A DNA stretch of 56,420 nt, taken from contig NZ_JACIVB010000040.1 in NCBI RefSeq assembly GCF_014145455.1, forward strand, positions 1 to 56,420, read 5' to 3'. The position numbers were made by a program, and so were the translations under genes. The notes below the pieces were generated by a model. It worked only from the letters and a program-made list of their open reading frames with translations. It searched no databases and was not told the DNA's origin. Positions 26,249 to 34,444 of this stretch are shown here, in pieces; position 1 is the stretch's first letter; each line of letters opens with the position of its first letter. This stretch comes from Limosilactobacillus rudii (lineage in GTDB: Bacteria > Bacillota > Bacilli > Lactobacillales > Lactobacillaceae).

Positions 26249-26689
26249 ATGGCTGATTATGCAAAGCGTCAACTTAAGGCTTTAGATCGTATTGCAAAGA
26301 AGATTGCAGATGCTGAAGGGCACCTTACAAAGATTGAAGATAGTGTTGATAATAAGAAGCACCGTACTGCTCAACACGAAACAATTAAGGATATTAAGTC
26401 AATCTTAAAGCATGCTAAAAAAGTAGATAAGGATGCAGATAAGCTTGAAGAGCGAGCAGGCGAAGGTCATAAGGATCCTGCTGAAAACCACTACATCTAC
26501 ATGGAAGATGAAGAAGGAGTAATTAAGGACCTTGAAAAAGGCTTCAAGGAACTTGAGAAGAACCTTGCTGACCTTCCTGATGATGAAGGTGGTAAGATTA
26601 AGGCTTTCCGGGCAGAACACCATTACCTTGAAAAGGCAAAAGAAATTTTGCAAAAAGCTGGAAAATTTAACCCAGATGACAAAGATTAA
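26249..26689 (+). CDS. Small acidic/basic coiled-coil protein, unknown
   Basis: 146 residues with a strong ribosome site (AGGAGGT, nine bases before ATG). It is almost wholly helical, Lys/Glu/Asp-rich, with heptad-like spacing, no Cys, no signal peptide and no membrane segment, so it should be a soluble cytoplasmic coiled-coil. It is monocistronic, preceded by AT-rich DNA and ended by a terminator at 26717. I do not recognise a family; the strong translation signals suggest an abundant protein. Confidence 0.65.
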   Translation: MADYAKRQLKALDRIAKKIADAEGHLTKIEDSVDNKKHRTAQHETIKDIKSILKHAKKVDKDADKLEERAGEGHKDPAENHYIYMEDEEGVIKDLEKGFKELEKNLADLPDDEGGKIKAFRAEHHYLEKAKEILQKAGKFNPDDKD

Positions 26690-26716
26690 TTTATAATTCC
26701 TAACGAATGAATTTAG

Positions 26717-26752
26717 AGAGGTCAGAAAATTCTGGCCTCTTTAAATTTTTTA
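26717..26752 (+). terminator. Terminator of the coiled-coil gene
   Basis: AGAGGTCAG (26717-26725) pairs with CTGGCCTCT (26732-26740), followed by TTAAATTTTTT. Confidence 0.7.
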
Positions 26753-26754
26753 AA

Positions 26755-26800
26755 TAAAAAAGTAGGAAAGAAACTAGATGAACTAGTATTTCCTACTTTT
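26755..26800 (-). terminator. Terminator of galM
   Basis: AAAAGTAGGAAA and TTTCCTACTTTT enclose a second stem ACTAG/CTAGT. The A run on the left acts as the minus-strand T tract. Confidence 0.7.
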
Positions 26801-26828
26801 GATGTGTATTTCATTAAATTATTTGATT

Positions 26829-27866
26829 CTAATATTCAACGTGCCACTTAATTGTATAGGTTTTTTCTTCACCAGGATGTAAGCTAATATCACCAAATTC
26901 TGGGTGGTGAGGAGCATCTGAAAGATTTTGTGCTTCCATTGCTAGACCGAGGTGTGGATGAACTTGACCATGGTTGTAAACAGCTGCATCGTCAGAATTC
27001 ATGGTGTACATAACCAAAGCGTTTCGATCGGAGTAAAGACTCATCTTGCGACCACTTTCTGGATCTTCAAGAGTTGCAACTGGCTTTGTGAGGCTAGGGG
27101 TAACTTCCCAAATATCATCAAAACCATTTTCTTTGGTTGTACTCATTTGCTCTAGTGCGTCACCAAGTTTAGTTGGGGTACTAAAATCAAATGGTGTTCC
27201 TTCGTTTGCAAGTTTTTCGCCGGTAGGAATCTTACCATCATCGACTGCAAGGTGATTTTCAGAGTTAACGTATAGTTTTAATTGGTCGACTGTTGGTACA
27301 CTGGCAGCTGCCATATTCCAATAAGTATGATTAGTTGGATTGAATAATGTATCACTATCAGTTGTAGCTGACATCTTAAGTGATAAGAAGTCATTATTTG
27401 TTAAGGTATAGGTTGCAGTAACATGCATTTTACCAGGGTAAGTATCAATTTCAGGGCTTAATGTTAAGCTAAGGGTGATTGATACTGAATCAGAAGTTGC
27501 GTTCGTTTCATCAACGTGCCAGATATGGCTATAGAAACCATTGCTACCACCATGGAGCGCATTTTTGCCTTCGTTTTGTTCAATATGATAGTCTTTTCCG
27601 TTGATACTGAATTCACCATTTGCAATTCTTCCTGCAACACGACCAATTAGGCGGTTAGTACAAAAGCCGTTATTAGTAAATTCATCTAAATTTTCTGAAG
27701 TTAGAATCATATCTGCTTTGCCACCGTCTTTTGTTGGGACCTTAAATGATTGTAGTAGACCCGCAAAATCGAGGATTCCTGCTTGAACCCCATTATCATT
27801 GGTTAGTATGTACTTAGTAACCGGTTTTCCTTTGTAAGTTCCAAATGGTACTTTAGAAATTTCCAT
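26829..27866 (-). CDS. galM: Aldose 1-epimerase (mutarotase)
   Basis: 345 residues with TAAGGAGG before ATG 27866. Family motifs are GRVAGRIANG, NALHGG near residue 105 (substrate His), NPTNHTYWN near 180 (second His) and the C-terminal MEAQNLSDAPHHPEFG. It interconverts alpha and beta anomers of galactose or glucose in the cytoplasm, feeding galactokinase or lactose/galactoside breakdown. It is monocistronic here, away from any gal cluster, with cre-like sites upstream indicating carbon catabolite control. Confidence 0.9.
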   Translation of the reverse strand: MEISKVPFGTYKGKPVTKYILTNDNGVQAGILDFAGLLQSFKVPTKDGGKADMILTSENLDEFTNNGFCTNRLIGRVAGRIANGEFSINGKDYHIEQNEGKNALHGGSNGFYSHIWHVDETNATSDSVSITLSLTLSPEIDTYPGKMHVTATYTLTNNDFLSLKMSATTDSDTLFNPTNHTYWNMAAASVPTVDQLKLYVNSENHLAVDDGKIPTGEKLANEGTPFDFSTPTKLGDALEQMSTTKENGFDDIWEVTPSLTKPVATLEDPESGRKMSLYSDRNALVMYTMNSDDAAVYNHGQVHPHLGLAMEAQNLSDAPHHPEFGDISLHPGEEKTYTIKWHVEY

Positions 27867-27883
27867 AATTGTATCCTCCTTAA

Positions 27884-27951
27884 AGTAAGCGCTTTAGTAC
27901 ATTTCCTATTTTACCACAATTTTATTTTATCGTTGTGCAATCGTTTGCACA
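27884..27951. promoter_or_regulatory. cre sites between galM and the 56-residue ORF
   Basis: 27934-27951 is TGTGCAATCGTTTGCACA; on the minus strand TGCAAACGATTGCA matches the cre consensus TGNAANCGNWNNCA exactly. A second near-palindrome, GTAAGCGCTTTAG (27885-27897), lies close to the galM ribosome site and matches the core of TGWAARCGYTWNCW. CcpA-dependent control of galM is the likely role; the divergent small gene may share it. Confidence 0.6.
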
Positions 27952-28008
27952 TTTTTAGATATGCTAGAATAAAAGAAGTAAATTAATTAGTATTTATAGG
28001 GGAAAATA

Positions 28009-28179
28009 ATGGCTAAAGGTAAATGGGAACAATTTAAAAAGAATTTTAGTAAAAATTTTATCGACTTTTTGATGATTTTTGCTGCTGAGGACCAATTTAT
28101 TAATAAACATCGTCACAAAAGTAGTGTTATCAAGGAACAGAAACGTTATGGCAGTGATCAGCGAAAAAATGATGAATAA
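28009..28179 (+). CDS. Small basic protein, 56 residues, unknown
   Basis: ATG 28009 has AGGGG seven bases upstream. The product begins MAKGKWEQFKKNF, has a hydrophobic stretch FIDFLMIFAA in the middle and a charged C terminus (KEQKRYGSDQRKNDE). It is divergent from galM and followed by a plausible terminator at 28286-28336. Codon use and signals look genuine. No recognised family. Confidence 0.55.
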   Translation: MAKGKWEQFKKNFSKNFIDFLMIFAAEDQFINKHRHKSSVIKEQKRYGSDQRKNDE

Positions 28180-28285
28180 TGGTAGAGCGAGAAGAAACAT
28201 TGTAAATAATAAAAAGTTGTTTGCTAAATATCATAGATAGGCTAATCGCTTGATATTTAATCTCTCAGTTGTAAAATAGGCGATT

Positions 28286-28336
28286 AATCCACTGATTTAC
28301 ATTGCTTTCTAGGCAAATTAGTGGATTTTATATTTT
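28286..28336 (+). terminator. Terminator after the 56-residue ORF
   Basis: AATCCACTGATTT (28286-28298) pairs with AAATTAGTGGATT (28315-28327) with one wobble, then TTATATTTTA. Confidence 0.55.
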
Positions 28337-28454
28337 AATATTAATTATCTTGTGATAACAAAATATGTGAATTTTATCTTATGAAAAATAAAATACGCAA
28401 AAAATAAATCTCTTTATTTATAAAATGATTGTTGCTGTTATTGAAATAAGGTCG

Positions 28455-28471
28455 TTTTTTTTTTTTTTTTT
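28455..28471 (+). repeat. Poly(T)17 tract upstream of the surface-protein promoter
   Basis: Seventeen consecutive T, 34 bp before the -35 hexamer at 28505. The roughly 400-bp gene-free stretch 28180-28587 holds the terminator above, this tract and the promoter; nothing else was identified. Confidence 0.85.
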
Positions 28472-28504
28472 ATTTTTATCAATCGAAAGATAAATGAAAA
28501 TGGC

Positions 28505-28533
28505 TTGAAATGGGCGAAGCGATTACATAAAAT
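28505..28533 (+). promoter_or_regulatory. Promoter of the large LPXTG surface protein
   Basis: TTGAAA (28505-28510), 17-bp spacer, TAAAAT (28528-28533). Transcription should begin near 28540, about 48 nt before the ATG. Confidence 0.6.
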
Positions 28534-28587
28534 GAGGTGTTGTAAGGCAATTATTTATTTTGAAGTTTTATTTTGGGAGGATTCTTT

Positions 28588-31500
28588 ATGAAGAATAATC
28601 AAGTACATTACAAAATGTATAAAGCTAAGAAAAATATTGTATATGCTGGTTTGATGACAACTGCTACTTTAGCAGGTCTTACATTAGCAAACGTAAACAA
28701 CACTGATGTTCACGCCGATGCTCAACAACCAGTTGTTACAGAAACTAAAGCACCTGAAGCAAACAAGGCTGCTACTAACGTTTCATCTGATGTAGTTTCA
28801 CAAGCTCAAGAAAAAGTAAATGCTGCGAGTGACGCTGTTACTGCTGCTTCAAGTGCAGTTGTTACAACTAGTGCAGCAAATAGTACTGCTCAAGAAAATG
28901 TAGCTAATGCTAAGAGTGCCGCTACCTCAACTGCACAAAGCAACGCTACTTCAACTTCAGCAGTTGCAAGTTCAGCATTTAGCGATTACAGTGCCGCTAA
29001 GTCAACTGCTGATGCAACAACTAATGTTTCGACTAACATTGCTGCTGCTTACAATCAATTCAAGGATGGCAAGACTGACAACGCATTAAACGCTGCTCAA
29101 TCTGCTGTTAACCAAGCCCAAAAGCTTTTTGGTAATAACAGTTCACAAGCACAAACTGCTGAAAACGTAATTAACGCAATTAATGAATACAACCAAAACC
29201 CAACTGTTTCAAACAAGGGTAAGGCTGTTGATGCTCTTAACGCATACGAAAAGTACGCTAATGAACAAATTGTTTCAGCACAAAAAGCTCTTGATGAAGC
29301 AAATGCTAACCAAGCTAAGCTTCAAAAACAATTAGATGCTGCTGTTAGTGCTCAAACACAAGCTAAGACTGCTCTTGATAATGCTAAGTTAGCTGTTAAC
29401 CTTGATGCTTTGAAGAAGGCTTACCAAGATGCTTCAACTAAGGCAGAACAAGCTACTAGCGCATTAAACGATGCAAATAATGCCGTTAATGCAGCTCAAA
29501 AGGCATTTGATAACGCACGTAATGATCAAGCTGCCGCTGCTAATAAGCTTGGTAACGTTAATGCAAGTGTTGCTGAATTACAAAAGGCTGCTAATGATGC
29601 CCAAGCTAAGGTTAACGAAACTGGAAATACTTTAGCAAATGCTAATGCTGCATTAAAGGATGCTACTGCTAAGTATGATGCTGCTAAAAACGCTCAAACT
29701 AAGGCAGACGAAGCTTTAGCTAGTGCAAAGCCAGCATTTGACGCTGCAAGTCAAGCAAACAACGATGCTCAAGCAAATCTTACTAAGGCAGAAGCCGCAG
29801 TTAAGGATGCATCTCCAGACAAGAATGATTCTAACTACAATCCTAACTACGAAGAACTTATGACTGCCTTCAATAATGCTCAAGCCGCTGCTGATAAGGC
29901 TGCCGCAGAATTAGCTCCAGCTCAAGAAGCTTACACTAAGGCTCAAGATGCTGCTAATGCTGCTTCTGAAGCCGCAAACAAGGCTGGCGAAGTTTACACA
30001 AACGCTAAGACTGCTCAAGCTGCAGCTCAAAAGGCATCAGACGACGCATTAAACGCTCAAACTGTTGCAGCTGACAACCTTGCCAACGCTAAGGCATATC
30101 AAAGTGCTACTGAAGCTGTAAACAAGGCTGGCCAACAATTAAATGATGCTCAAAGTGCTCAAAAGAAGGCTCAAGCCGCTGCAGATGAAGCTGTAAATGC
30201 CCAAACTGCTGCCGCTGACAAGTACAACCATGCTCATCAACTTCAACAAGATGTTGCTAATGCACAAAAGGCATACGATGAAGCTGTAAACGCTCAAACC
30301 GCTGCCGCTGATAAGCTTGCTAATGCTAAGGCTTACCAACAAGCATCAGTTAAGGCTGCCGCAGCTACTAAGGCATTAAACGATGCAAATAATGCCGTTA
30401 ATGCAGCTCAAAAGGCATTTGATAACGCACGTAATGATCAAGCTGCCGCAGCTAATAAGCTTGGTAACGTTAATGCAAGTGTTGCTGAATTACAAAAGGC
30501 TGCTAATGATGCCCAAGCTAAGGTTAACGAAACCGGGAATACTTTAGCAAATGCTAATACTGCATTAAAGGATGCTACTGCTAAGTATGATGCAGCTAAA
30601 AACGCTCAAACTAAAGCAGATGATGCTTTGGCTAGTGCAAAGCCAGCATTTGACGCTGCAAGCCAAGCAAATGAAGAAGCTCAAGCTGCTCTTGCAAAGG
30701 CTGCTGATGCAGTTAAGAATGCATCTCCAGATAAGGATAGTTCTAACTACAATCCTAACTACGAAGAACTTATGACTGCCTTCAATAATGCTCAAGCCGC
30801 CGCTGATAAGGCTGCCGCAGAATTAGCCCCAGCTCAAGAAGCTTACACTAAGGCTCAAGATGCTGCTAATGCTGCTTCCGAAGCTGCAAACAAGGCTAGC
30901 GAAGTTTACACAAACGCTAAGACCGCTCAAGCTGCAGCTCAAAAGGCATCAGACGACGCATTAAACGCTCAAACTGTTGCAGCTGATAACCTTGCCAACG
31001 CTAAGGCATATCAAAGTGCTACTGAAGCTGTAAACAAGGCTGGTCAACAATTAAATGATGCACAAAAGGCTCAAAAGGCTGCCCAAGCTGCTGCAGATGC
31101 TGCTCTTAATGCTCAAACAGAAGCTGCTCAAAAGGCTGGTACTACTAATCCAGACATGGCTGCTTTACAAAAGGCCTATGATGATGCATCAACAGCTGCT
31201 AACCAAGCAGGTTCAAAGCTTAATGATGCTAAGGCTGCTCTTGCTAAGGAACAACAAAAAGTTACTGATGCACAAAAGGCATACGATGATGCAACTGCTA
31301 AGGTAAATGATGCAACTAAGGCCTTGAATGATGCCCAAACTGCTACTAAGAAGGCCCAAACAACTGTTGATCAAAACACTGAATTCGCTACTGATGCAGC
31401 TGCTGCATACAACGAATTGAAGGCTGATCACAACGAAAACGCCTTGAATACTGCTCAAGATATGCTTAACAAGGTACAAAAGGTTTATGGTTACAACTCA

Positions 31501-32250
31501 CCACAAACTGACGCTGCTGAAGCATTAGTAAGTGCTCTTAAGGACTACTACCTTAACCCAACTACTCCTGCTGACAAGACTCCTACCTTGAACAAGATCC
31601 AAGCAGCCCAAGATGTATTTAACAACCTTGTTAAGAAGGCTAATGATGCCAAGGACACTGCTGAAGCTAAGTACCAAGATGCTCAAAAGAACGCTGATGC
31701 TGCCAAGGCAATCCTTGATCGTGTAAACAACGGTGACTTCAGTGACTTCCCTGCTGTTAAGGATGCCGAAGCTGCTCAAAAGCTTGCTCAAACTAACTAC
31801 GACAACGCTTTGGCTAACTTGAAGAATGCTCAAGCTAACTTAGATACAGCTAAGGCTAACCTTGAAGCTGCTAAGAAGGCTGCCAGTGAAAAGCCTGCTG
31901 ATAAGCCATCAACTGGTGATGACACTAATAAGGGCGAAGAAGATACTAACAAAGGTGATAACAACACTAACAAGGGTGAAGAAAACACCAATAAGGGTGA
32001 AGTTAACACTAACAAGGAAACTACAGCAAACAAAGGTACTGTAGCTGCTACTAAGAATGGTGAAGTAACTCCTGCTAAGAAGGTTGCTACTAACCTTACT
32101 CGTGCCGAATACAAGGCTAACAAGGAAAACAGTGCAAAGGCTGAAACATTACCACAAACTGGTAACGAAAACAGTGCTGCTGTAGTTGCATTAGGTGCTG
32201 CTGCTGCAATGTTTGGTTTTGGCTTAGCTGGTAAGAAGCGCGAATACTAA
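28588..32250 (+). CDS. Large LPXTG surface protein with long Ala-rich coiled coil
   Basis: 1220 residues from ATG 28588 (GGGAGG upstream); the in-frame TTG at 28573 precedes the ribosome site. The N terminus YKMYKAKKNIVYAG resembles a KxYKxGKxW signal peptide, with cleavage near VHADA. Residues of about 120-240 form a more globular domain. A coiled coil of Ala-Asn-Lys-Gln repeats follows, with a 304-residue unit present twice (nt 29461-30151 and 30373-31063). A second globular domain near nt 31380-31680 resembles the first. A DTNKGE repeat tail, TRAEYK linker, LPQTG, hydrophobic span and KKREY form the sortase anchor. Likely a fibrillar adhesin or aggregation factor; the ligand is unknown. 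Confidence 0.9.
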   Translation: MKNNQVHYKMYKAKKNIVYAGLMTTATLAGLTLANVNNTDVHADAQQPVVTETKAPEANKAATNVSSDVVSQAQEKVNAASDAVTAASSAVVTTSAANSTAQENVANAKSAATSTAQSNATSTSAVASSAFSDYSAAKSTADATTNVSTNIAAAYNQFKDGKTDNALNAAQSAVNQAQKLFGNNSSQAQTAENVINAINEYNQNPTVSNKGKAVDALNAYEKYANEQIVSAQKALDEANANQAKLQKQLDAAVSAQTQAKTALDNAKLAVNLDALKKAYQDASTKAEQATSALNDANNAVNAAQKAFDNARNDQAAAANKLGNVNASVAELQKAANDAQAKVNETGNTLANANAALKDATAKYDAAKNAQTKADEALASAKPAFDAASQANNDAQANLTKAEAAVKDASPDKNDSNYNPNYEELMTAFNNAQAAADKAAAELAPAQEAYTKAQDAANAASEAANKAGEVYTNAKTAQAAAQKASDDALNAQTVAADNLANAKAYQSATEAVNKAGQQLNDAQSAQKKAQAAADEAVNAQTAAADKYNHAHQLQQDVANAQKAYDEAVNAQTAAADKLANAKAYQQASVKAAAATKALNDANNAVNAAQKAFDNARNDQAAAANKLGNVNASVAELQKAANDAQAKVNETGNTLANANTALKDATAKYDAAKNAQTKADDALASAKPAFDAASQANEEAQAALAKAADAVKNASPDKDSSNYNPNYEELMTAFNNAQAAADKAAAELAPAQEAYTKAQDAANAASEAANKASEVYTNAKTAQAAAQKASDDALNAQTVAADNLANAKAYQSATEAVNKAGQQLNDAQKAQKAAQAAADAALNAQTEAAQKAGTTNPDMAALQKAYDDASTAANQAGSKLNDAKAALAKEQQKVTDAQKAYDDATAKVNDATKALNDAQTATKKAQTTVDQNTEFATDAAAAYNELKADHNENALNTAQDMLNKVQKVYGYNSPQTDAAEALVSALKDYYLNPTTPADKTPTLNKIQAAQDVFNNLVKKANDAKDTAEAKYQDAQKNADAAKAILDRVNNGDFSDFPAVKDAEAAQKLAQTNYDNALANLKNAQANLDTAKANLEAAKKAASEKPADKPSTGDDTNKGEEDTNKGDNNTNKGEENTNKGEVNTNKETTANKGTVAATKNGEVTPAKKVATNLTRAEYKANKENSAKAETLPQTGNENSAAVVALGAAAAMFGFGLAGKKREY
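29461..31063 (+). repeat. Direct repeat with 912-bp period inside the surface-protein gene
   Basis: Nearly identical blocks of about 690 bp at 29461-30151 and 30373-31063, offset 912 bp (304 codons), keeping the reading frame. The differences I could see are mostly synonymous or conservative (for example AEAAVKDASPDKNDS versus ADAVKNASPDKDSS). This implies recent duplication or gene conversion, and length variation by recombination is likely. Confidence 0.85.
31912..32030 (+). repeat. Short tandem repeat in the wall-spanning region
   Basis: About five units of seven residues based on NTNKGEE (codons aac-act-aac-aag-ggt-gaa with variants). It lies between the coiled coil and the LPQTG anchor and probably spans the peptidoglycan. 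Confidence 0.75.
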
Positions 32251-32305
32251 TCTTCATTATAAATAATTGACGGTTTAATATATAATTTGTTCGGACGTAC
32301 TAGAG

Positions 32306-32341
32306 GGTTGTGACGAAGGTTTACTTTGCCACAGCCTTTTA
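32306..32341 (+). terminator. Terminator of the large surface-protein gene
   Basis: GGTTGTGACGAAG pairs with CTTTGCCACAGCC (wobbles at two positions), then TTTTAG. Confidence 0.65.
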
Positions 32342-32373
32342 GTTTATCTAGAACTGAATTGGGTGAGAAAACT

Positions 32374-32844
32374 ATGGCTGATTTAACAGCAACATTGAAG
32401 CAAGCTCAGGAAACGTATGAGCAAGCACAAAAATCATATGATAATTTCAATAAAAAGTATCATGAAGCGAAGCAAGTGGTAATTTCGGCGCAAAGTACGT
32501 TTGCTGGTGTACAAAATATTGGCGATAAGACAACAATTGCCGCCAGTACACAACTCCTTAAAAGCGTCCAGGAAAACCTTGATCGTATCTCTGCAAACTT
32601 ATTGGTTGCTAAGGAGAACGTTAAGGCGGCGCGAATGAACTTGGAAAACGCTAAAAAGGCAGTAAAAGTGGAAAAAGAAAACCAGCAACCGCTGAAAGAA
32701 CCATATACACGGATTTCAACAAGTTATGGAGAAATTAAACTTGCTAAAAAAGCACCACGACCAGTGCCAAAGAAGAAAAAAGAGCCAGCGTCTGTGAAGA
32801 TGACGCGGGCTGAATATCGCAAACGATTAAGCGAAAATAAATAG
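32374..32844 (+). CDS. Cytoplasmic coiled-coil protein with a surface-protein-like TRAEYR tail
   Basis: 156 residues from ATG 32374 (GGGTGAG upstream). The frame extends to 32326, but that part overlaps the terminator stem. The protein is helical with heptads (residues 1-110), then a proline/lysine-rich stretch (PRPVPKKKKEP), ending in MTRAEYRKRLSENK. That end matches the TR-x-EYK linker found just before LPQTG in both surface proteins of this window, but here there is no signal peptide, LPXTG or membrane span. It may be a degraded or cytoplasmic partner of the adjacent adhesin gene. Function unknown. Confidence 0.65.
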   Translation: MADLTATLKQAQETYEQAQKSYDNFNKKYHEAKQVVISAQSTFAGVQNIGDKTTIAASTQLLKSVQENLDRISANLLVAKENVKAARMNLENAKKAVKVEKENQQPLKEPYTRISTSYGEIKLAKKAPRPVPKKKKEPASVKMTRAEYRKRLSENK

Positions 32845-32860
32845 GTTAGTTAAAGAAATA

Positions 32861-32896
32861 AGGGCTTGCGAGAAATGACTGCAAGTCCTATTTTTT
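32861..32896. terminator. Bidirectional terminator
   Basis: AGGGCTTGC (32861-32869) with GCAAGTCCT (32881-32889), followed by TTTTTT. It separates the coiled-coil gene from the convergent DUF2252 gene. Confidence 0.7.
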
Positions 32897-32902
32897 AAAT
32901 GA

Positions 32903-34300
32903 CTATTTAATTAGTTTACCGTTAGCGATTGCTTGTTTGAATAATTCATAGTCCTTCGTTACTTGGTCGACATATTTAAGTGCCCAGTTTGCCAAAAGGG
33001 AGTCTAGTTTTTTCTGGTGCTTTAAATAGCCACGAATCATTGGTGCTGTAGGGCTTTGAAAATGAGCCATTGCAAGAAGATAAGCACATGTTTGACAGTA
33101 GAATTGGAAACTTTCAAAGTCAAGTTTGCTAACATTAATTGATTCTTTCATATCGCGGAATTGACGAATGTAGTAACTTCGCCCACCAAATGTAGTACTT
33201 CCTAGAAAGGGATCTGAAGATGATTGGAGAACACGCTGAGCGGTAACAATCCGTTGTCCTGCAATTCCACCGTTTTTAATTACTTGCTGGACGGGTAATG
33301 AGAGCATATTATATCTCAATGGCATTGCTTCTTTAATTTGGAGAACGATGTGGCTGCCGTCATTGCCTGTCAGCATTAACAAGTAACACCGGGTTCCGAA
33401 ACTGCCAACACCGACACTATAACGAATAATATCAGAAATATGAAAGTTGGCTAACAAAACGCGGACATCTTGGCGGATATTTTTACAATATTTATTGTAT
33501 CCTTCAACAATTTGTTGATAACGGATTGCGCTAAGGTGGCGGGCGCGCGGTGGATTATCTTGGAAGACCAGTTGTCCTTGATTATTAACTGTTGCCATTT
33601 TTTGGATAATTTCTTCTGAATTGCTACGTTGGCTCTTTTTCAGGACTTTATTGAGTACTGTTTGCATTTGGGTAGAGATATCACCAAACGATTCAATTGC
33701 TCTCCCCATGGTCTCATAGTCAAATGAAAAGTAAAAAAGTTGGGAAAGACTCATCTTATTGGCGTTTTTAATTGTGTGACGATAAGTTTTAGCGGTAATT
33801 TGCAAAAGTTGATAGAGGTCTTCTTGAGTAAAGTTATTTTCTTCACCAGCTAGTTCAGCACTAACCAAGAGACGCTTAAGATCACTTTCCCAATTACCAA
33901 TCCGTGCTTCATCAAAATCATTAAGACCAAAAAGAAGTTTCCGTTCGGGAGATGCATAGAAACCAAAATTATTTACGTGAGCATCCCCACATATAATCAC
34001 CGGCAAATGGCTTTGGTATTGTTGTTTTAAGTCATGTTCCATCAATTCTGCAGTACCACGGAAAAAGGCAAACCGATTAGTAATCATTCGTTGATGGCGT
34101 AATGATAATAATTCGGTAATCATATTGGCTTCCGTAATTTGAATTGTTTTGACCGGATCACGATCAACAGCAACAAAGGTTCCGAGCATATCGCTAGTAA
34201 TCTCTTTTTGCTGACGTTTCCCCATATTTTCGAGTTCAGATTTTGTTTGTGTAACTTGAATTTTTCGTAAATCAAATATATCGAGTTTTTGATTAAGCAA
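32903..34300 (-). CDS. DUF2252 family protein (kinase-like fold)
   Basis: 465 residues with a TTG start at 34300, preceded by GAAAGGATGA with ten-base spacing; no ATG is in a good position. Conserved blocks are RMxxxxFAFFRGTAELM, GDAHVNNFGFY (catalytic-loop-like), NDFDEARIG (DFD, metal-binding-like) and SVGVGSFGTRCY (a glycine-rich loop). These place it in DUF2252, related to the aminoglycoside phosphotransferase/protein kinase-like superfamily. No substrate is known. The neighbour at 34445 is divergent. Confidence 0.82.
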   Translation of the reverse strand: MLNQKLDIFDLRKIQVTQTKSELENMGKRQQKEITSDMLGTFVAVDRDPVKTIQITEANMITELLSLRHQRMITNRFAFFRGTAELMEHDLKQQYQSHLPVIICGDAHVNNFGFYASPERKLLFGLNDFDEARIGNWESDLKRLLVSAELAGEENNFTQEDLYQLLQITAKTYRHTIKNANKMSLSQLFYFSFDYETMGRAIESFGDISTQMQTVLNKVLKKSQRSNSEEIIQKMATVNNQGQLVFQDNPPRARHLSAIRYQQIVEGYNKYCKNIRQDVRVLLANFHISDIIRYSVGVGSFGTRCYLLMLTGNDGSHIVLQIKEAMPLRYNMLSLPVQQVIKNGGIAGQRIVTAQRVLQSSSDPFLGSTTFGGRSYYIRQFRDMKESINVSKLDFESFQFYCQTCAYLLAMAHFQSPTAPMIRGYLKHQKKLDSLLANWALKYVDQVTKDYELFKQAIANGKLIK

Positions 34301-34444
34301 AAGCGGCTCATCCTTTCAGTGACGGTACATTATACCCTATTTTAATTCTTTTATTTTGTTTGTAAATATGGTTTGATTAAGTTGATAAATAGTAGTTTTT
34401 AAAATAAAATTAATATAAGAAAAATAATAGGAGGAATCGATACG

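Noticed and set aside
29400-31100. Short repeated sequences resembling a CRISPR-like pattern
   Set aside because: They are in-frame protein repeats in a coiled-coil gene; there are no regular 25-40 bp repeats with unique spacers and no cas genes.
30139-32123. Several minus-strand ORFs of 60-100 codons opposite the large surface-protein gene
   Set aside because: They result from the biased Ala/Lys/Asn codon pattern on the other strand and have Ser/Leu-rich low-complexity products without start signals.
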